From Dechloromonas sp. (lineage in GTDB: Bacteria; Pseudomonadota; Gammaproteobacteria; Burkholderiales; Rhodocyclaceae), in NCBI GenBank assembly GCA_011391255.1, contig JAABQV010000024.1, forward strand, positions 1 through 39,376: DNA of 39,376 nucleotides, read 5' to 3'. Below, one piece after another: positions 16,943-25,018 of the stretch (positions within the stretch are counted from its first letter, which is position 1; the number at the start of each line of letters is the position of its first letter). The position numbers and the translations under genes were made by a program. The notes under the pieces were generated by a model. It was not told where the DNA came from. It saw nothing but the letters and a program-made list of their open reading frames with translations, and made no database searches.

Positions 16943-18154
16943 ATGTTTCGTACCCTGAACCGCCCCGAAATATGGATCACGACGCTCGCCGCTGCCGGCA
17001 TTCTGGCGCTGACCATGGGCGCCCGCCAGTCGATGGGGCTGTTCATTGCGCCGATCAATCTGGATACCGGTTTGAGTGTTGCAACAATTAGTCTGGCATT
17101 GGCCGTTGGGCAGTTTTCATGGGGCGCGGTGCAGCCGATTGCCGGGGCGTTGGCGGATCGCTATGGCACGCGCGCAGTGTTGATAGGCGGTGTCATGGTC
17201 ATGGCGCTGGGCAGCACGATTGCGCCCTTCATGGGAAGCGGCTTCGGCTTCATTGTGGCGCTCGGTTTGCTCTCGGCTATCGGTTCCGGGTCGGCCAGTT
17301 TTTCGGTGCTAATCGGTGCAGCGGCAGCGCGCCTGCCGATTGAGTCACGCGCGGCTGCATCCGGCATCATCAATGCCGGCGGCTCTTTCGGTCAGTTCAT
17401 TTTTGCACCGATTATGCAAAAGCTGATTCAGCTGTTCGGCTGGATCGGGGCGATGTGGGGCATGGCGCTATTGATCCTTTCAGCCTTGCCGCTGATCGGC
17501 ACCTTGACCCGGCAAAAAATCGAGCCGGTCAAACATGCCGAAGACGGAGGTCTCAAGCAGGCCATTGTCACGGCGATGAAGAACCCCAGCTACCTGCTTT
17601 TGCACGCCGGGTTTTTCACTTGCGGATTCCACATTGCCTTTTTGGTCACTCATCTGCCGGGCGAGGTCAATCTCTGCGGCTTGCCGCCGGCGGTTGCCAG
17701 TTGGTCGCTGGCGATCATCGGGTTGGCTAATATCGCCGGCAGCATTTATGCCGGACACGCGATTTCAAAATACCGCAGCAAATACGTGTTAACCGCGATG
17801 TACGGCTCGCGGGCGGTGCTGGTTGCGCTTTATCTGATGGCGCCGCGTACCGAATTGACCTTTTACCTCTTTGCCGCCGGTCTCGGCTTTACCTGGCTGG
17901 CGACGGTGCCGCCAACCGCCGCGCTGGTTGGCAAGCTGTTCGGCATCCGCTACCTCGGCACCTTATTCGGCCTGACCTTGCTGACCCATCAAATCGGCGG
18001 CTTCCTTGGCGCTTACCTTGGCGGCTTGGCGATAACCGAGTTCGGAGACTTCGGCTGGATGTGGTACGCCGATATTGTTCTGGCTATGCTCGCCGCTTTG
18101 ATCAATCTGCCGATCAAGGAAGCGCCGATTGTGCGGGCGCCGGTGGCAGCTTGA
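16943..18154 (+). CDS. Major facilitator superfamily transporter (OFA/MCT-like)
   Basis: A 403-residue permease with about 12 membrane segments. The MFS signature between TM2 and TM3 is present (GALADRYGTRAVLIGG). ALTMGARQSMGLFIAPI in TM1, followed by LSVATISLALAVGQFSWGAV, resembles the oxalate/formate antiporter and monocarboxylate subfamilies. The frame is open upstream to 16829, but the extra 38 residues are polar and unlike an MFS N-terminus. ATG 16943 puts the first helix immediately after a short polar start, and a GGAAA lies about 9 bases upstream. The substrate cannot be read from the sequence. A hairpin repeat starts one base after the stop. Confidence 0.88.
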   Translation: MFRTLNRPEIWITTLAAAGILALTMGARQSMGLFIAPINLDTGLSVATISLALAVGQFSWGAVQPIAGALADRYGTRAVLIGGVMVMALGSTIAPFMGSGFGFIVALGLLSAIGSGSASFSVLIGAAAARLPIESRAAASGIINAGGSFGQFIFAPIMQKLIQLFGWIGAMWGMALLILSALPLIGTLTRQKIEPVKHAEDGGLKQAIVTAMKNPSYLLLHAGFFTCGFHIAFLVTHLPGEVNLCGLPPAVASWSLAIIGLANIAGSIYAGHAISKYRSKYVLTAMYGSRAVLVALYLMAPRTELTFYLFAAGLGFTWLATVPPTAALVGKLFGIRYLGTLFGLTLLTHQIGGFLGAYLGGLAITEFGDFGWMWYADIVLAMLAALINLPIKEAPIVRAPVAA

Positions 18155-18199
18155 CTCCCTCTCCCCCAACCCCTCCCCCGCTTGCGGGGGAGGGGAGGT
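18155..18199. repeat. C/G-rich hairpin repeat (copy C, reverse orientation)
   Basis: CTCCCTCTCCCCC, AACCCCTCCCCC, GCTTGC, GGGGGAGGGGAGG: the same family as copies A (872-913) and B (24930-24970), read on the opposite strand. The perfect CCCCTCCCCCGC/GCGGGGGAGGGG stem sits in the convergent gap after the MFS gene. It could block readthrough, but no T-tract follows, so it is not a classical terminator. Confidence 0.75.
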
Positions 18200-18226
18200 A
18201 AATGAAGTCGCTGCGCGACTTTTAAA

Positions 18227-19243
18227 TTAAAAGCGGAGCAGGGCAATCTTCAGCGGCGGCTGGCCGTCCGGGCTGGGGAAGTCAGCTTCCGGGCTGATCC
18301 ATTCCATGTCGCGTATCGTTCGGCCGTTCTTGGTCGCGCAGCGCTGAAGCTGGTCGGCCCAGACATCACGTGATATCTGTGCGGCATTGTTGCAGCAGAT
18401 CAGTGTGCCGCCCTCGGCGGTGCATAGCAGCGCAGGTTTCATCAACGCGGCGTAATCATTGACGATATCGACGACGCCAAAAGCGCTCTTGGCGTAGCGC
18501 GGCGGGTCGAGAAAAACCACATCGAAAGTCCGCGCTTCGAGCTTGGGGAAATCCGGCATGTGTTTGCGGCGCACCAACTTCGGCTGGCCGATCCCGGACA
18601 GTTGGCGCATCGCAGCGAAGGCGTCACTATGGACATAGCGCAGGCGGATCGGCAGATCATTGAGACGGGCGTTTTCCTTGCCGACATTGATGCTCGACTC
18701 GGCAAAATCGACATTGACGACATGCGCCGCGCCGGCCTTGGCCGCCGCGACACCGACGCCGCAGGTGTAGGCAAAGAGATTGAGCAGGGTCTTGCCGGCG
18801 ACTTCCTGCATGATCCGCCGGCGCCCGGCGCGCATGTCAAGAAACAGCCAGGGGTCTTGTCCGCCGTGCCGGCCCTGAACCAGATAGCGGACGCCGATTT
18901 CGCTGAATTCGCGCTGGATCTGCGCAGCGGCAAGTTCATCCGGCGGCAGCGGGTTGCAAATGCGCGAGTTGTTCTCGCTGCGGTCGTTATACACGGCCGT
19001 CATGCCGGGGATTTGCGGCGCGTAAAAATCGCTGATTTCCTGCCGCTCGGCAGCGCTCAGCGCTTGATGAAAACTCTGGATCAGCAGCAGGTCGTTGTAG
19101 CGGTCAACCGTCAAACCGGGGCAATTTTCTGCGCTGCCGTGAAACAGGCGATAAGCATTTGTCTGCTCGGCTTCGAGTTCGGCAAGCAACTCGCGGCGGC
19201 GCTCAAAGGCGGCGGCGAGCAGGGGGTGCAGCGTGGATGACAT
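18227..19243 (-). CDS. RlmI-like class I SAM-dependent rRNA (cytosine-C5) methyltransferase
   Basis: A 338-residue protein. The N-terminal part has the RlmI/RlmK-type segment (AYRLFHGSAENCPGLTVDRY). The Rossmann methyltransferase fold is clear: motif I LLNLFAYTCGVGVAAAKAGA, VVNVDFAESSINVGKENARLN (acidic SAM ribose ligand), and motif IV DVVFLDPPRYAKS. RlmI methylates 23S rRNA C1962 in E. coli and is about 396 residues with a PUA domain. This protein is shorter and appears to lack the extreme N-terminal PUA module, so the exact target is uncertain. AAGGT precedes ATG 19243. It is the last gene of a minus-strand cluster with the small Cys protein, rhodanese and DUF3617 genes. Confidence 0.8.
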   Translation of the reverse strand: MSSTLHPLLAAAFERRRELLAELEAEQTNAYRLFHGSAENCPGLTVDRYNDLLLIQSFHQALSAAERQEISDFYAPQIPGMTAVYNDRSENNSRICNPLPPDELAAAQIQREFSEIGVRYLVQGRHGGQDPWLFLDMRAGRRRIMQEVAGKTLLNLFAYTCGVGVAAAKAGAAHVVNVDFAESSINVGKENARLNDLPIRLRYVHSDAFAAMRQLSGIGQPKLVRRKHMPDFPKLEARTFDVVFLDPPRYAKSAFGVVDIVNDYAALMKPALLCTAEGGTLICCNNAAQISRDVWADQLQRCATKNGRTIRDMEWISPEADFPSPDGQPPLKIALLRF

Positions 19244-19276
19244 GGTGACCTTGGTTGCAGCTTCAGGCTGCGCATT

Positions 19277-19495
19277 CTATCGGCTATCGGCCGTCCCGAC
19301 TAATGTCCAGAGTAGCCAGTGCCCGCAGGCCGAGCGTGCGCGGCGCTCGGAATTGTCCCAGGCGCCACCGAGGCACAGCCCGGTGGTTAATTCTGATTCA
19401 ACCGCCACCGTTCCCGGTAGTTCGCCAACTTGGCGTTGCCCGCTCCAGCGCTCGCAGGAGGCGCACCGTTTGTTGGCGACTGGCTGGTTCAGCAA
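19277..19495 (-). CDS. Small Cys-containing hypothetical protein, probable TTG start
   Basis: A 72-residue frame starting at TTG 19495 and overlapping the rhodanese stop (19489-19491), consistent with translational coupling. The pattern CASCERWSGQRQVG ... GLCLGGAWD ... RARSACGHWLLW resembles a group of small betaproteobacterial proteins (C-x2-C-x2-W-x-G-x-R ... G-x-C-x-G-G-x-W ... R-x-A-C-G-x-W). I know these only as uncharacterised. Four Cys residues could bind metal. No clear ribosome-binding site was seen, and the recognition is from memory of the pattern, so confidence is moderate. Confidence 0.5.
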   Translation of the reverse strand: MLNQPVANKRCASCERWSGQRQVGELPGTVAVESELTTGLCLGGAWDNSERRARSACGHWLLWTLVGTADSR

Positions 19496-19932
19496 GTCTT
19501 GTCGGCGCGGCAGGCTATCAGGATCGGCGCAGCCGGGACAACCGGACGACTTTCCTTGATCCAGCGATTGATCCCGTACTTGACGTTATAAACCTTGGCG
19601 TAACCGGCCTGCTGCGATAAGAAGTTGCTCACCGCCTGGGTGCGATTGCCGCTGCGGCAAATGACAATCACCGGCTGATTGGGCTTGGCATAAGGCTTTA
19701 CTTTGTCGAGCCAGGCCGGTGCGTTGTGTTTGCCGTTTTCGTCAAAAAAAGTAAGCAACTTGCTGCCCTGAATGACACCGGTTTGCTCCCACTCCGGTTG
19801 GGTGCGGATGTCGATGACGGCGACGCCACTTTTGATCAGCGCCTCCAACTCGGCCGTTTCAACGTTGATAACTTCGGCTTGCGCGTTAAACGCGAGCAGG
19901 GCAAGTGAAAGCGAGGCAAAAATTCGGCGCAT
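19489..19932 (-). CDS. Periplasmic rhodanese-domain protein
   Basis: A 147-residue protein from ATG 19932, chosen because TGGAG lies about 6 bases upstream and the signal peptide (MRRIFASLSLALLAFNAQA) starts directly; an in-frame ATG at 19947 is less likely. The mature part is one rhodanese domain: VAVIDIRTQPEWEQTGVIQG (substrate-domain start with conserved Asp-x-Arg), then VIVICRSGNRTQAVSNFL with the active-site Cys loop CRSGNR. The domain is complete, so sulfurtransferase activity is plausible. The protein ends in RADKTC with additional Cys residues in the C-terminal tail (ILIACRADKTC). It is about 50 bp downstream of the DUF3617 gene. Confidence 0.88.
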   Translation of the reverse strand: MRRIFASLSLALLAFNAQAEVINVETAELEALIKSGVAVIDIRTQPEWEQTGVIQGSKLLTFFDENGKHNAPAWLDKVKPYAKPNQPVIVICRSGNRTQAVSNFLSQQAGYAKVYNVKYGINRWIKESRPVVPAAPILIACRADKTC

Positions 19933-19982
19933 GGAAAACTCCATCAATATGCAAGCGCTGATTATAGCCTCGCCAATCCCGC

Positions 19983-20531
19983 CTACTTTCCCTGTTGCCT
20001 CATCATCTCGCGAACCTTGGGATCCTTCATTATTTCCTGCATGTTCATCGCCGGCATGCCCGGCATCATCACATCACCCGGTTTTTGTCCGGCTTTACAG
20101 GGCCCCAGCCAGCGCGCTTCCTGAGTCATCTTCATTTCGCTCATGCCGCTCTGCGGCGGGCTGTAGCGGATTACCATGTCGTTGCGGTAATTGCTCTCCA
20201 GGTTGCCGGTAATCACCGCATCGCTGGTCGTCGTCGTGCCCTGATGTTTGCAGACCGAATGAATCGTGATTTTGCCAGGGCTCTGTTTTATATCCATTAC
20301 CGGGCAATCAACTTTTTCTTTGGCGCGCTCCTGCATGACATTATCGCTGGCTTGATCGACGCACATTTGAACCGGTCCCTGTCCCGGCATACCGGCCGGC
20401 ATTCCAGTCATTTGCGTTTTAATTTCCCAGAGGCCGGATTTGCGTTTGGGTGTATCGGCCGCATTGGTGGTGCCGGCAACTGCTGCTGCCAGGATCAGGA
20501 AGCTGAGAGTGAAAATCTTGTTTCGGGTCAT
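19983..20531 (-). CDS. DUF3617-family secreted protein
   Basis: A 182-residue protein with a signal peptide (KIFTLSFLILAAAVAGTTNA) and the DUF3617 pattern: RKSGLWEIKTQMTGMP, VQMCVDQASDNVM, then Cys-containing strands (DCPVMDI, HSVCKHQGTTTTSDAVITG) and a C-terminal WLGPCKAGQKPGDVMMPG. The family is periplasmic or secreted and of unknown function. The start is supported by GGAGAAA upstream of ATG 20531. It heads the minus-strand cluster and is divergent from yaeQ. Confidence 0.87.
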   Translation of the reverse strand: MTRNKIFTLSFLILAAAVAGTTNAADTPKRKSGLWEIKTQMTGMPAGMPGQGPVQMCVDQASDNVMQERAKEKVDCPVMDIKQSPGKITIHSVCKHQGTTTTSDAVITGNLESNYRNDMVIRYSPPQSGMSEMKMTQEARWLGPCKAGQKPGDVMMPGMPAMNMQEIMKDPKVREMMRQQGK

Positions 20532-20624
20532 GGCTATTTCTCCAGTAATTGCGCAAATTCCATCCTAGCGAACTTCGGCTGGGGCGTCATGGGATAATCG
20601 TCACTTTTGAACGGCGCATCACCT

Positions 20625-21161
20625 ATGGCTCTTAAAGCGACAATTTTCAAGGCGGATCTTCAGGTCGCCGATCTCGACCGTTCGCATTTTGCCGACTACG
20701 CGCTGACGATTGCCCGCCACCCGTCGGAAACGGATGAGCGAATGATGATGCGCCTGCTCGCGTTCGCCATGTACGCCGGTCAGGATCTGGCCTTTGGCAA
20801 AGGTGTGTCGAGCGATGACGAAGCGGCAGTCTGGGAAATTGACCCGGCTGGCGTCATTCGCCTCTGGATCGAGGTTGGGCTGCCCGATGAAACCCGCCTG
20901 CGCAAGGCTTGTGGCCGGGCTGACCGGGTGATTCTGCTGGCCTACGGGACGCGCACGGTCGATGCCTGGTGGCGGCAAAGTGCGCCGAACCTTAAGCGTT
21001 TTGGCAATCTTGAGGTGTATCAGGTCTCCGCCGAGGAGAGTCTGGCGCTGGGCAAACTGGCCGAGCGCAAGATGAAGCTCTCGTGCACGATCCAGGAAGG
21101 AACGATTTACTTTGAAGGCGTTGAGTTGCGCCCGCAGCTTTTGCAGGCGAACGGCATGTAG
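20625..21161 (+). CDS. yaeQ: YaeQ family protein
   Basis: A 178-residue protein starting MALKATIFKADLQVADLDRS, an almost exact YaeQ N-terminus, followed by ARHPSETDERMMMRLLAFAM, AVWEIDPAGVIRLWIEVGLP, and the PD-(D/E)XK-like core. The length matches the family (about 180). The ATG six codons upstream (20607) is not used in homologues. In E. coli YaeQ was reported to compensate for loss of RfaH, but its molecular activity is uncertain. It is a single gene between divergent DUF3617 and the OmpA-like gene. Confidence 0.95.
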   Translation: MALKATIFKADLQVADLDRSHFADYALTIARHPSETDERMMMRLLAFAMYAGQDLAFGKGVSSDDEAAVWEIDPAGVIRLWIEVGLPDETRLRKACGRADRVILLAYGTRTVDAWWRQSAPNLKRFGNLEVYQVSAEESLALGKLAERKMKLSCTIQEGTIYFEGVELRPQLLQANGM

Positions 21162-21225
21162 GCGAGAACGGTGTTTAGCGCTACTATTTTGAGTCTGAGT
21201 TCTAATTTCTGGAAGGTCGTAGAGC

Positions 21226-21714
21226 ATGGCAAGCAATGATGAAGGGGAAGATATCGGCGTGATCGTCGGCGCGCTGTTTGGCGTTTTTGTGCTTGTTTTC
21301 GGTATCAGCATGTGGAAATCGACTCCGGCACCGGTGGCGCCGAAGGCCTCGATGGCGGTCGCTGTTGCAGCAACCGTTGAGCCGGAAATCGCGCCAGTCG
21401 GCGAAGCGCTGGCCAAAATTTATTTCGCTGTCGGTCAGTCCTCCTTGAATGAAAGCGACAAGGATGCCATCGCCAGGACCATGGCGGCGCTTGTCCTGAA
21501 TCCGCAATCTATCGTTTTGCTCTCCGGTTTTCACGATACATCCGGTGATGCAGCGCGCAATGCCGAACTGGCCAAAGGCCGTGCCGTTGCTGTTCGTGAT
21601 GCGCTGATTGCCGGCGGTATCGCTGCTGATCGTGTCAAATTCCGCAAGCCGGAATCAACGCTAGGCACCGGTAGTGCTGAAGAAGGCCGGCGCGTCGAGA
21701 TTCGCGTGCAGTAA
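21226..21714 (+). CDS. OmpA-like peptidoglycan-binding domain protein with N-terminal membrane anchor
   Basis: A 162-residue protein. Residues about 10-29 form one hydrophobic segment (IGVIVGALFGVFVLVFGISM) without a lipobox. A short Ala/Pro linker leads to an OmpA C-terminal domain (about 65-162): AKIYFAVGQSSL, then VLLSGFHDTSGDAARNAELAKGRA, RVKFRKPE and EEGRRVEIRVQ. The usual GHTD is GFHDTSGD here, and the Asp and Arg positions that contact peptidoglycan look kept. It probably tethers the inner membrane to the cell wall. GGAAGG lies about 10 bases upstream of ATG 21226. A strong terminator follows. Confidence 0.88.
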   Translation: MASNDEGEDIGVIVGALFGVFVLVFGISMWKSTPAPVAPKASMAVAVAATVEPEIAPVGEALAKIYFAVGQSSLNESDKDAIARTMAALVLNPQSIVLLSGFHDTSGDAARNAELAKGRAVAVRDALIAGGIAADRVKFRKPESTLGTGSAEEGRRVEIRVQ

Positions 21715-21734
21715 AACTTTGCCGGGTGTCACCA

Positions 21735-21758
21735 GGCGAGCTGCGGCTCGCCTTTTTT
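21735..21758 (+). terminator. Rho-independent terminator after the OmpA-like gene
   Basis: Stem GGCGAGC / GCTCGCC with a TGCG loop (21735-21752), followed by six T residues. It also overlaps the last codon of the convergent zinc-ribbon gene. Confidence 0.92.
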
Positions 21759-22473
21759 AATGGCGGATCAGGTTGGCGATCAGTTGAAAGCCATCGATCA
21801 GCAGATCGCCAACATCCATATCCTCAAGTCGCCCGCGCTGCTTCTCGCGCAGGTATTTCGATTTCTCACGTTCGCGCATAACGATGGCATCACCCAGGCT
21901 GTTGATATCAACGGTGCTGCGCCTGACTTCGGCATTTTTGTAACGAACCAAAGCCTGCTCAACCGCTTCCGGGTCGAGAATCGCAATCGGTGCGCGGCAA
22001 TGGCCGCAGGCGTGGTCCTTGCGAATGTCTACCGGCGCACCGCAACCGGTGCAGCGGATGACGCCGACCTTGGCACTCAGCTCGGTGATCTCGCTGGCGG
22101 TCAACTGCCGAACGAAGCCCTTTTCGATCATGAACTGGGCAAAGGTCGTGAAGCGGCCATGTTTTTGCAGGCAGCGGTGGTAATTGAATTTGCCGCCATG
22201 CTTGGCAACATCCAGCCCGTGCAGCAGCTTGTCCTTGCAGCGCGGACAATTCAGCGGGGCGCGCAGGGGTAGGCGTTGATCGTCGCGGTGGCCATGAATT
22301 AACTTGAACAATTCGATGATGCCGCCGGGCGTAATCTGGGCGCTTTCGAAATCGTCAAACCAGATGGCGTGACAGGAAAAGCACAGGTCGAGCACCACCT
22401 CGCCATGATGCAGGCGTTCAAAGCGATGTTTGCTCATCATTTGCTGGCAGGAGGGGCAGGGAGTAGGTTTCAT
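21757..22473 (-). CDS. Zinc-ribbon (zf-TFIIB-like) protein of unknown function
   Basis: A 238-residue protein from ATG 22473 (MKPTPCPSCQQMM). The longer frame to 22536 adds residues unlike the family. It has three Cys-pair groups: CPSC ... CFSCHAIWFDDFE (the TFIIB-type ribbon with its W-F-D-x-x-E signature), CPRCKDKLLHG ... HRCLQKHGRF, and CTGCGAPVDI ... ACGHCRAPI. A C-terminal charged helix region follows (REREKSKYLREKQRG). The family is uncharacterised and may bind nucleic acid or act as a structural zinc protein. No clear ribosome-binding site was seen for either start. Confidence 0.8.
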   Translation of the reverse strand: MKPTPCPSCQQMMSKHRFERLHHGEVVLDLCFSCHAIWFDDFESAQITPGGIIELFKLIHGHRDDQRLPLRAPLNCPRCKDKLLHGLDVAKHGGKFNYHRCLQKHGRFTTFAQFMIEKGFVRQLTASEITELSAKVGVIRCTGCGAPVDIRKDHACGHCRAPIAILDPEAVEQALVRYKNAEVRRSTVDINSLGDAIVMREREKSKYLREKQRGRLEDMDVGDLLIDGFQLIANLIRH

Positions 22474-22631
22474 TGGAAGTGCGAAGATAGCCAAGGGTAA
22501 GGAAGAACTATAGCGCAGGCGGCCGCCGACGATCATACCGCCATGCTAGTCATATCATCATCGGTTAATATTCGCCGCTTGCCGATTTACTTTAATCACA
22601 GCTACGTTAAGTCAGTCCGACAAGGAATTTT

Positions 22632-22988
22632 ATGGATTTCCCGAGTTTTTTTGAAAAGTACTGGCCCATCCTGGCGCTTCTTATGTGGTTCGGCTACAAA
22701 TGGTGGCGTTCGCAAAAAGTCGTCGCCATGCTTCCCGAGCTAAAGAAGAATGGGGCAATTTTTGTCGATGTGAGGTCATTGGCCGAGTTCGCCAGTGGCA
22801 ATGCGCCGGGAACAATCAATATCCCCTTGCAGGAAATTGGCAGCCGCCTGTCCGAGATTCCGAAGAACGTCCCGGTTGTTCTTTGCTGTGCCAGCGGTAC
22901 GCGCAGCGGGATGGCGGCAATGGTGCTGAAGAAGCATGGCTACAGCAATCTTCATAACGTCGGAACTTGGCGCAAGCTTTTAAACTGA
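22632..22988 (+). CDS. Membrane-anchored rhodanese-domain protein
   Basis: A 118-residue protein with one N-terminal membrane segment (YWPILALLMWFGYKWW) and a complete rhodanese domain: GAIFVDVRSLAEFASGNAPG, then PVVLCCASGTRSGMAAMVLK with active-site loop CASGTR, and GYSNLHNVGTW near the end. The domain probably faces the cytoplasm. AAGGAA is 5 bases before ATG 22632. It is a single gene, convergent with rlhA, and the second rhodanese in the window; the other is periplasmic. Confidence 0.9.
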   Translation: MDFPSFFEKYWPILALLMWFGYKWWRSQKVVAMLPELKKNGAIFVDVRSLAEFASGNAPGTINIPLQEIGSRLSEIPKNVPVVLCCASGTRSGMAAMVLKKHGYSNLHNVGTWRKLLN

Positions 22989-23017
22989 TCTTTTCGTGCC
23001 GGTTTAAGCTCGCGAAT

Positions 23018-24925
23018 TCAGTCGCCCGTCGCTGGCCTGATTGTCCCGAGGCTCAGTTTGACGCCCTTCTTCATCTTACCGATGACATGCATTTCGCAGG
23101 CCTTACAGTCAAATTTCAGGATCAGTTTTTCACTGCCGTTAATCAGCGTCATCGGGTCTGGCTTGAGGTGTTTGACCTCTTTCGGGCAGAGGTTGAAGCT
23201 GTAGCGCAGGCAGTGGCGGGTGATCATTAGCGAGACCATGCCTTTTTCCTGATTCGCTTCGTAGGCTTCGGCAATCAGCTTGACGCCATGTTTTTCGTAA
23301 AACTGGCGTGCCTTGGCGTTGAAGACGTTGCCGAGGTAGGTGAGTTCTTCCTGCGGGTAGGCAACCGGGTTGGCGGCGGGGCTGGCGCGTGAGGGGCGCG
23401 GATGGGCGGCGATACGCGCAGCCTCAAGTTGTTCGGTCGCTTCACGGCGCAGGGCGTTGATTGTTGCGGTGGGCAGGAACCAAGCCTGCGTTAGTTGCAG
23501 CTTAATGGATTCAGCAGTGAACATCGAGTTGCCGAACTTGCCCAGTTGCTCCTTGAGCGTGCCCAGCGCGCGCTCGGCATTCTTCGCAATTTCCTTGCCA
23601 TTTTGGCAGTTGACCGTAACCGTGACCTGATCTTCGTCGATGAGCGTCAAGGCAAAGCCATCCGGCGTTTCGCTGAAGTGCACGGCAACTGAAACGCGGC
23701 GCTCAGCCGATTCCTTCTCCAGCGCGCGCTCAAATTCCTGATCGTGGTTACGGAACAGCGTTGCACCCTCGCTGAGTGCTTCCGGCATCTCCAGCGGAAA
23801 GAGTTTTTTGCCTTCGGCGCGGTTGATGCGCAGACCGACGACATCGCCATGCGAGTCGTAGAAGCAGACACCATCGCCATTATTGAAGTCAATTCCGGCG
23901 TTGACCGTGAAATAGTTGCTGCCTATCTCGCTGACTTCGCCAATCGGCTCGCCGACAAAGGCCGGCGAATCGAAAGCACCAATATCGTCCTGGCGACCGC
24001 CGGCAAAGTAGTCGGTAAAGCCCCGGTTATAGGTTTTTTCCGGCAGCGGATCGAAGGTATAAGTGCTGTGGCCGGACGAGGCACGGCAAAATTCCGGATG
24101 CCGGGCGATCACTTCATCGAGCAGCTTGCGGTAATGCGCGGTGATGTTCTTGACGTAGCTGAGGTCTTTCAGCCGCCCCTCGATCTTGAACGAACTGACC
24201 CCGGCCTGCGCCAGCGCCAGTACGTTTTCGCTCTGGTTGTTGTCCTTCATCGACAGCAGGTGCTGGTCCTCGGCGATGACCTTGCCTTTTTCGTCGGTCA
24301 GCGTGTAGGGCAGGCGGCAGGCTTGCGAACACTCGCCGCGATTGGCGCTGCGCCCGGTGTGGGCGTGGCTGATGAAACACTGTCCGCTGAAGGCGACGCA
24401 GAGGGCGCCGTGCACAAAATACTCAAGCGTGGCGCTCGACTTTGCCCGAATCGCGGCGATTTCATCCAGCGACAATTCGCGCGCCAGAACCACCTGCGAG
24501 AACCCGACATCCTCAAGAAACTTCACCTTGTCCGGGTTGCGGTTGTCGGTCTGCGTGCTGGCGTGCAACTGGATCGGCGGCAGATCCAGTTCGAGCAGGC
24601 CCATGTCCTGAATAATCAGCGCGTCGGCACCGGCTTCGTAAAGTTGCCAGGCGAGTTGGCGGCTGTCTTCGAGTTCGTCGTCACGCAAAATGGTGTTGAG
24701 TGCGACGAAAACCTTGGCATGGAAGCGGTGGGCGAAATCACAGAGACGCTTGATCTCGCTGACGTCATTACCGGCGCCATAGCGCGCACCAAAGGCCGGG
24801 CCGCCGATGTAGACGGCATCGGCGCCGTGCTTGATCGCTTCGATGCCAAAGTCGGCGTTCTTGGCCGGGGCGAGGAGTTCGAGTTCAGTCATGGATTTTG
24901 CGTGAAAGTCGCGTAGCGGCTTCAT
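23018..24925 (-). CDS. rlhA: 23S rRNA 5-hydroxycytidine C2501 synthase (U32 peptidase family)
   Basis: A 635-residue protein collinear with E. coli RlhA (YdcP, about 653 residues), which hydroxylates 23S rRNA C2501. Visible blocks: ELLAPAKNADFGIEAIKHGA, DAVYIGGPAFGARYGA, QDMGLLELDLPPIQLHASTQ, the U32 signature YFVHGALCVAFSGQC followed by SANRGECSQACRLPYTL (Cys residues that bind an Fe-S cluster in the family), SFKIEGRLKDLSYVKNITAH, and the C-terminal ITKHCLR-like ITRHCLRYSFNLCP with KFDCKACEMHVIGKMK. It is longer than TrhP/YegQ (about 450), which supports RlhA. ATG 24925 is used because GAGGGGAG, part of repeat copy B, lies just upstream; ATG 24892 is the alternative. Confidence 0.95.
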   Translation of the reverse strand: MKPLRDFHAKSMTELELLAPAKNADFGIEAIKHGADAVYIGGPAFGARYGAGNDVSEIKRLCDFAHRFHAKVFVALNTILRDDELEDSRQLAWQLYEAGADALIIQDMGLLELDLPPIQLHASTQTDNRNPDKVKFLEDVGFSQVVLARELSLDEIAAIRAKSSATLEYFVHGALCVAFSGQCFISHAHTGRSANRGECSQACRLPYTLTDEKGKVIAEDQHLLSMKDNNQSENVLALAQAGVSSFKIEGRLKDLSYVKNITAHYRKLLDEVIARHPEFCRASSGHSTYTFDPLPEKTYNRGFTDYFAGGRQDDIGAFDSPAFVGEPIGEVSEIGSNYFTVNAGIDFNNGDGVCFYDSHGDVVGLRINRAEGKKLFPLEMPEALSEGATLFRNHDQEFERALEKESAERRVSVAVHFSETPDGFALTLIDEDQVTVTVNCQNGKEIAKNAERALGTLKEQLGKFGNSMFTAESIKLQLTQAWFLPTATINALRREATEQLEAARIAAHPRPSRASPAANPVAYPQEELTYLGNVFNAKARQFYEKHGVKLIAEAYEANQEKGMVSLMITRHCLRYSFNLCPKEVKHLKPDPMTLINGSEKLILKFDCKACEMHVIGKMKKGVKLSLGTIRPATGD

Positions 24926-24929
24926 TTTT

Positions 24930-24970
24930 CTCCCCTCGCCCGCAAGCGGGAGAGGGGCCGGGGGAGAGGG
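24930..24970. repeat. C/G-rich hairpin repeat (copy B) directly upstream of rlhA
   Basis: CTCCCCTCGCCCGCAAGCGG continues into GAGAGGGGCC and GGGGGAGAGGG. It is the same family as copies A and C. On the minus strand its end (GAGGGGAG) lies four bases before rlhA ATG 24925, so the repeat may supply the ribosome-binding site while also forming a hairpin in the leader. Confidence 0.8.
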
Positions 24971-25018
24971 AAACGGAGGTGATTTTCATCTCGGGGTATC
25001 TACTCAAAATCATCTTCG

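Noticed and set aside
18155..18199. Rho-independent terminator after the MFS gene
   Set aside because: The hairpin is strong but has no T-tract on either strand and belongs to a dispersed repeat family, so it is annotated as a repeat.
23744..24916. 390-codon plus-strand ORF opposite rlhA
   Set aside because: It is the antisense shadow of a strongly conserved enzyme, with no ribosome-binding site or recognisable domain.
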